DNA of 64,000 nt from JAAUTT01 sp963846585. GTDB lineage: Bacteria > Bacteroidota > Bacteroidia > Bacteroidales > JAAUTT01. Each line of letters starts with the position of its first letter. The stretch's first letter is position 1. A program made the translations under genes and the position numbers. The DNA lies in contig CAWJWO010000015.1 in the NCBI GenBank assembly GCA_963846585.1, positions 248,001 through 312,000 on the forward strand, read 5' to 3'. Shown piece after piece: positions 63,087-64,000 of the stretch. Under the pieces are notes generated by a model, which was given only the letters and a program-made list of their open reading frames with translations, made no database searches and was not told the DNA's origin.

Positions 63087-63125
63087 GCTAACTTTACATT
63101 TTTGTAGCGTTGGGCAAAAATAGCC
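63087..63125 (-). repeat. right 39-bp terminal inverted repeat
   Basis: Exact inverted copy of 52621-52659. Confidence 0.95.
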
Positions 63126-63130
63126 AATTA
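63126..63130. other. right target-site duplication (AATTA)
   Basis: Direct repeat of 52616-52620, completing the 5-bp Tn3-type duplication. Confidence 0.9.
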
Positions 63131-63159
63131 CAAAATAAGATTATTTTGAATGAGATTGG

Positions 63160-63997
63160 CTATTTTGTGTAAACTATTTTAATTTTTAATTTATCAGCAG
63201 CTAATTTATCAACAATAAATCCAACATTTCTCCACCGACCATTATAGCGTTCTCTTGTATAGTCTGCTCTTGTATAGGTATTAACAATATCTAAATAAAT
63301 GTTATCTGTTACAGAATTAGAATGTACTTTAGCATATGAAACAGGGTAAAATGGCTGACTTCCATTTTTATTATAATACTTAGACAATTCTCTTAATTCC
63401 TTGCTTTTATATTTTTGAGTACAAGTACATTTGAATATTATTTTATTTGAATCGCAATAATATTTACCACCACAATGATTACCTGCACGGACACTGAAAT
63501 TATTTAATGAATCAAATCTTATTATGAGGGAGTTAATATCAACCAGTAAATCTTTATATGGCTTAACAAATTGGTATAATCCATAAGTTCCATGGATTTT
63601 TAAACCATTAATTTCTAACGGATTTGAATTATACCCAGGAGGAATACTACTCTGTTATATCGAATGATGAACATTTATTTCTTCTTAAAACAACACTTAT
63701 TCTTATACGTTCCCCTGCCTTTACATTAACTGGAATATTTTGTGTCAGGAACCCAATATAGCTAACTAATACAGTATCTACACCTTCTGGAACATTGGTA
63801 ATGGTAAAATTTCCTTTTATATCAGAATATTCGGCCAGCTTAGCTTGCTTAACTGCCACTGTTACCCATGAGATACCTAAACCTGTAGAGTCAACTACTA
63901 TACCGGAAATAGTACCCGTATTACCGGCAAAAATGATATTGGCATTCAGGCTGCCAAATAAAAGAATAAAAATTAATCGTATGTTCAATTTTCTCAT
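63160..63997 (-). pseudogene. exported CarboxypepD_reg-like protein, frameshifted
   Basis: The first frame (63997-63647) has a signal peptide (LIFILLFGSLNANIIFA) and a carboxypeptidase-regulatory-like/CNA-B-type beta domain (GTISGIVVDSTGLGISWVTV; IKGNFTITNVPEGVDTVLVS). It stops after CSSFDITE. A second frame then stays open for about 165 codons without any ATG (SSIPPGYNSNPLEINGLKIH, VRAGNHCGGKYYCDSNKIIF, GRWRNVGFIVDKLAADKLKI) to 63160. The absence of a start and the immediate continuation imply one ~280-residue protein broken by a shift near 63650. No family was recognised for the second part. Confidence 0.65.
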
Positions 63998-64000
63998 AAT

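Larger units (their letters stand above)
52621..63125. mobile_element. complete 10,505-bp Tn3-family transposon with exported-protein cargo
   Basis: Boundaries are set by two identical 39-bp inverted repeats (52621-52659, 63087-63125) and a 5-bp duplication. Inside are tnpA (minus, frameshifted), a 136-bp divergent res-type region, tnpR (plus), then three cargo genes: S74 fibre-like (56797), lyase-like T9SS protein (57804) and BspA/BACON T9SS protein (60551, minus). tnpA and tnpR are visibly richer in G+C than both the host DNA and the cargo. No resistance gene is present. The perfect ends and duplication suggest a recent insertion. Confidence 0.93.

Noticed and set aside
63160..63387. A separate 75-residue gene starting at TTG 63387
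   Set aside because: The frame is open far upstream of this TTG without any start codon and continues the CarboxypepD_reg-like gene, so it is the 3' part of a broken gene.

Overview
The window looks like a chromosomal segment of an AT-rich, anaerobic or microaerophilic member of the Bacteroidota, probably Bacteroidales or a relative. The evidence is the three proteins with type IX secretion (T9SS) C-terminal sorting domains, the PorE-like TPR/propeller/OmpA protein, BACON and BspA-type repeats, an FeoA-FeoB fusion, rubrerythrin, and several TAnnTTTG-type promoters typical of this phylum. No rRNA, tRNA or CRISPR array was recognised.

Layout. Positions 1-9.7 kb are accessory DNA. They hold three two-gene toxin-antitoxin (TA) modules (1-558 cut by the window edge, 2152-2693, 8290-8942), two decayed PIN-domain toxins, a 5'-truncated QueG-like Fe-S protein, two DJ-1/PfpI proteins, an S41 peptidase, and many inverted-repeat elements. 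From 9.8 to 24 kb there is mostly housekeeping or envelope content: larE, a DUF362 protein with a T9SS tail, an acyl carrier protein, a CBS protein, an acetyl-CoA hydrolase/CoA-transferase, a surface-polysaccharide trio (ATP-grasp, hexapeptide acyltransferase, GtrA), a DedA gene with a frameshift, and the PorE-like protein. From 23.3 to 28.8 kb come putrescine synthesis (aguB, aguA) and two tandem Wzi-like outer-membrane proteins. From 29 to 36 kb is an iron/oxidative-stress block: rubrerythrin, a RIC-like di-iron protein, a LuxR regulator with a degenerate receiver, FeoAB with its Cys-rich partner, and a porin. From 36 to 52.5 kb are cold-shock proteins, a LytTR regulator, nitronate monooxygenase, a desaturase, an Nramp-UspA fusion, two radical SAM enzymes, a carboxyspermidine-type dehydrogenase, a RecB/AddA-like helicase-nuclease and mazG.

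The most notable object is a complete 10,505-bp Tn3-family transposon at 52621-63125. It has perfect 39-bp terminal inverted repeats and an intact 5-bp target duplication (AATTA). It carries divergent tnpA and tnpR genes; tnpA is split by a frameshift. The cargo is not resistance genes but three exported proteins: an S74-chaperone fibre-like protein, a multidomain polysaccharide-lyase-like T9SS protein, and a BspA-LRR/BACON T9SS protein. One cargo gene contains a GC-richer domain bracketed by 26-bp direct repeats, suggesting modular shuffling.

Two further patterns run through the whole window. First, heptanucleotide (7-bp period) repeat tracts sit between genes and often abut start codons; one tract lies inside the 5' coding end of a Wzi-like gene. 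Second, a 121-bp palindromic element occurs twice, and the two copies differ by compensatory changes that keep the stem paired.
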